Positions 6,586-7,687 of a stretch of 7,687 nucleotides of DNA are shown here, in pieces. The DNA comes from CAYOVG01 sp964407285. GTDB lineage: Bacteria > Desulfobacterota > Syntrophobacteria > Syntrophobacterales > Syntrophobacteraceae. Position 1 is the first letter of the stretch, and each line of letters opens with the position of its first letter. Position numbers and translations under genes: made by a program. The notes beneath the pieces are model-generated. The model was not told the DNA's origin, did not search any database, and saw only the letters and a list, made by a program, of their open reading frames with translations. The stretch spans positions 1 to 7,687 of the forward strand of contig CAYOVG010000337.1 in NCBI GenBank assembly GCA_964407285.1, written 5' to 3'.

Positions 6586-6622
6586 TGGAGGACGAAACTC
6601 CTTTCCAGGTCTTCGCCCTCCA
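6586..6622 (-). terminator. GNRA-tipped hairpin just after the small cysteine gene (weak terminator or leader structure)
   Basis: In minus-strand RNA, bases 6622-6612 pair with 6596-6586 over 11 continuous pairs, with one G-U wobble. On the plus strand the same position would be A-C, so the fold favours the minus transcript. The 15-nt loop contains CCT-GGAA-AGG, a three-pair stem capped by a GNRA-type tetraloop. It begins 12 nt after the TAA at 6635-6637. Five bases after the stem comes AATTTT, a poor U-tract. It could be a weak terminator or attenuator, or a 3'-end stabiliser. Confidence 0.45.
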
Positions 6623-6634
6623 ACAAGCTCCGCC

Positions 6635-6802
6635 TTATTGCATTTCAGGATCAACCGTCGGCGGTTTCGGATAAACATCGATCTTTTCTTCCCATTCTCC
6701 GTTGTTACAGATGAAACATTCCTGTGCCGCCGTGCATATTTCGGAGGCGTGGGCATATACATTATCGTTCAAGGTGCATTCCTGCAATCCGCTTGTTTCC
6801 AT
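6635..6802 (-). CDS. 55-aa four-cysteine small protein
   Basis: An ORF of 55 codons plus TAA, below usual gene-calling length. ATG at 6802 is preceded by GGAG (6809-6812) with a 6-nt spacer, and by a second AGGAG a little further up. The protein begins METSGLQECT and ends KPPTVDPEMQ. It is acidic, with no signal peptide or membrane segment, so it is probably cytoplasmic. Four cysteines are arranged C9-x13-C23-x5-C29-x2-C32, and the last pair leads into NNGEW (33-37). The pattern (Cys, Tyr16, Cys, then CxxC-x-x-G-x-W) looks like a compact metal-binding knuckle or a short VWC/DUF1496-like cysteine module; this resemblance is by eye only. It lies downstream of a Cu(+)-type ATPase on the same strand (203-nt gap) and upstream of a membrane protein (164-nt gap). 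It could bind a metal or Fe-S cluster, but function is unknown. Support comes from the ribosome binding site, composition and hairpin downstream, not recognised homology. Confidence 0.62.
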   Translation of the reverse strand: METSGLQECTLNDNVYAHASEICTAAQECFICNNGEWEEKIDVYPKPPTVDPEMQ

Positions 6803-6808
6803 TGCTTA

Positions 6809-6812
6809 CTCC
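6809..6812 (-). promoter_or_regulatory. Ribosome binding site of the small cysteine gene
   Basis: Minus-strand GGAG is followed by a six-base spacer and ATG at 6802. A second AGGAG lies about ten bases further upstream. This pairing is the main reason for calling the short ORF a gene. Confidence 0.55.
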
Positions 6813-6931
6813 ATTTCTCTCCTGGTTGTCGCCAACCGGCCGGCGCTGAAGGCCGTCGTGTTTTTGGCCGAAGGCCCATGCCGTAACCCGCGGCTTGCTC
6901 GAATCGCCTATGGCGGGGTATTGGAAAACTA

Positions 6932-6978
6932 TGCTTATCTCAGCAAATCGGCTTAATGGACCTCTTATCAGATAAGCA
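6932..6978. promoter_or_regulatory. Palindromic element with three CTTATC/GATAAG half-sites
   Basis: CTTATC (6964-6969), one central A and GATAAG (6971-6976) form a 13-nt interrupted palindrome. A third half-site at 6934-6939 lies 30 nt away. A perfect 9-bp inverted repeat, TGCTTATCT (6932-6940) and AGATAAGCA (6970-6978), also links the two ends around a 29-nt loop. It lies between the ATPase stop (7006) and the small cysteine gene (6802). That position would suit an operator for the downstream genes, or a transcript-end stem-loop. Confidence 0.4.
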
Positions 6979-7005
6979 CTCGCGGGCGGTAGTTCCACTC
7001 CGGCG

Positions 7006-7687
7006 CTACTTCCGCGCTATGTGCAGAGTATTGCAGATCACCGTAAGGCTGCTCGCGACCATGGCGACAACCGCGAGCACGGGGGTCACTATTCCCATGA
7101 TCGCGAGCGGGATTCCCAGCGCATTGTAGAAGAACGCAAAGAACAGGTTCTGACGGACCACTTTGCTGCTCAGGACCGCAAGGTCCAACGAATCCAGCAC
7201 TTTCGCCGGATCAGGAGAGATGAGCGTGATGTCGGAGGCTTCCTGTATTATATTGGCGCCGCTTCCGAGGGCGAATCCCACGTCCGCCTGCGCCAGCGCC
7301 GCCGCATCGTTGATTCCATCCCCGATCATGCCGACGTGGCGCCCCTGTTCCTGAAGCTTCCTGACAAGCTTCAGCTTATCTCCGGGGAGCGCCTGCCCGG
7401 CGAAATTTTCGATCCCCACTTCGGCGGCCACGGCCCGGGTGGTCGCCTGCGAGTCCCCGGAAATCATCCATGTTGCGATCCCTCTCGAATGAAGCTCCGG
7501 GATCAACCTCTCCGCGCCTTCCTTGAGCCTGTCGCCGAAGACGAATATTCCTCGAACCCGTCCATTCCAGCCGAGGAAGATCACCGTAAGCCCCTTTTCC
7601 TCCCTGGAGCCGGCCTCCCGGTTCATCGACGGACCCACTTGCATTCCATTGGACTCCATGAACCGCCGGTTTCCGACAAAGACCGTG
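7006..7687 (-). CDS. copA: Copper-type P1B ATPase (CopA-like), C-terminal part (5' end outside window)
   Basis: The frame stays open to the right edge (upstream codons read TVFVGNRRF, a normal CopA N-domain segment), so the ATG at 7659 is internal. About 226 residues are visible. Counted from that internal Met, they are: the end of the ATP-binding domain; FGDRLKEGA (41-49); MISGDSQATT (65-74); the hinge GDGIND (113-118) in the P domain; then two final helices. YN (178-179) in the first helix and M200 with SS (203-204) in the second match the Cu(+) site of P1B-1 ATPases, so copper (or silver) export is favoured over zinc or cadmium. The protein acts in the inner membrane, using ATP to expel cytoplasmic Cu(+). 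The phosphorylated DKTG aspartate, CPC motif and N-terminal metal-binding domains lie outside the window. The stop is TAG, and nothing clearly terminator-like follows. The symbol is used at family level. Confidence 0.87.
   Translation of the reverse strand, partial: TVFVGNRRFMESNGMQVGPSMNREAGSREEKGLTVIFLGWNGRVRGIFVFGDRLKEGAERLIPELHSRGIATWMISGDSQATTRAVAAEVGIENFAGQALPGDKLKLVRKLQEQGRHVGMIGDGINDAAALAQADVGFALGSGANIIQEASDITLISPDPAKVLDSLDLAVLSSKVVRQNLFFAFFYNALGIPLAIMGIVTPVLAVVAMVASSLTVICNTLHIARK

Noticed and set aside
6471..6626. N-terminal extension of the membrane protein from a TTG at 6626
   Set aside because: The extension overlaps a hairpin and a direct repeat, has non-protein-like composition, and the internal ATG at 6470 has a strong AGGAGG.
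6851..6877. GGCC-rich stem next to a run of T/A as a terminator for the copper ATPase
   Set aside because: On the minus strand the stem is followed by A residues, not T, so the polarity is wrong for an intrinsic terminator.
6762..6998. A 78-codon minus-strand frame overlapping the start of the small cysteine gene
   Set aside because: It has no ribosome binding site and competes with the better-supported 55-codon ORF in another frame.
1..7687. CRISPR array, tRNA/rRNA, insertion sequence or phage genes
   Set aside because: No regularly spaced repeats, tRNA-like cloverleaf, transposase motif or paired terminal repeats were seen on reading both strands.

Overview
This 7.7-kb window is bacterial chromosomal DNA that looks moderately GC-rich by eye. 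It is densely coded except for one gap of about 550 bp. Two tandem B12-binding-type radical SAM enzymes (oxygen-sensitive chemistry), a GT39/flippase pair and a Cu(+)-type P-ATPase would fit an anaerobic Gram-negative bacterium such as a Desulfobacterota (deltaproteobacterial) lineage. That placement is an inference from gene content only; no marker gene is present.

Region 1 (1-2530, + strand) is an envelope-glycan segment. It holds the C-terminal part of an ArnT/GT39-like membrane glycosyltransferase, entering from the left edge, followed by a complete Wzx/PST-type polysaccharide flippase. A strong hairpin lies between them, and the flippase contains a run of eight G. The flippase meets the next operon tail to tail across a 55-nt gap that contains a small inverted repeat.

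Region 2 (2586-5353, - strand) is a two-gene operon. Each gene encodes a protein with a B12-binding-like N-terminal domain and a radical SAM core (CxxxCxxC). The genes overlap by four bases (ATGA), so they are probably translationally coupled. Neither protein has the DxHxxG cobalamin-ligand motif. The upstream protein ends in a hydrophobic/basic tail. Together they may carry out sequential modification of a lipid or glycan intermediate, but the substrate cannot be read from the sequence. A plausible sigma70-like promoter lies about 200 nt upstream.

Region 3 (5354-5906) is non-coding as far as can be seen and contains several hairpins. It separates two genes transcribed in the same direction.

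Region 4 (5907-7687, - strand) reads, in order of transcription: the C-terminal third of a copper-type P1B ATPase entering from the right edge; a palindromic element; a 55-aa four-cysteine protein with a good ribosome binding site; a hairpin with a GNRA-type tip just after that small gene; an imperfect direct repeat; and a 187-aa four-helix membrane protein of unknown function. The co-orientation suggests a metal-related or envelope-related neighbourhood. The spacings (203 and 164 nt) mean a single operon is not established.

The least expected item is the small cysteine-rich gene with the structured DNA around it. The radical SAM pair is the clearest candidate for unexplored enzymology.
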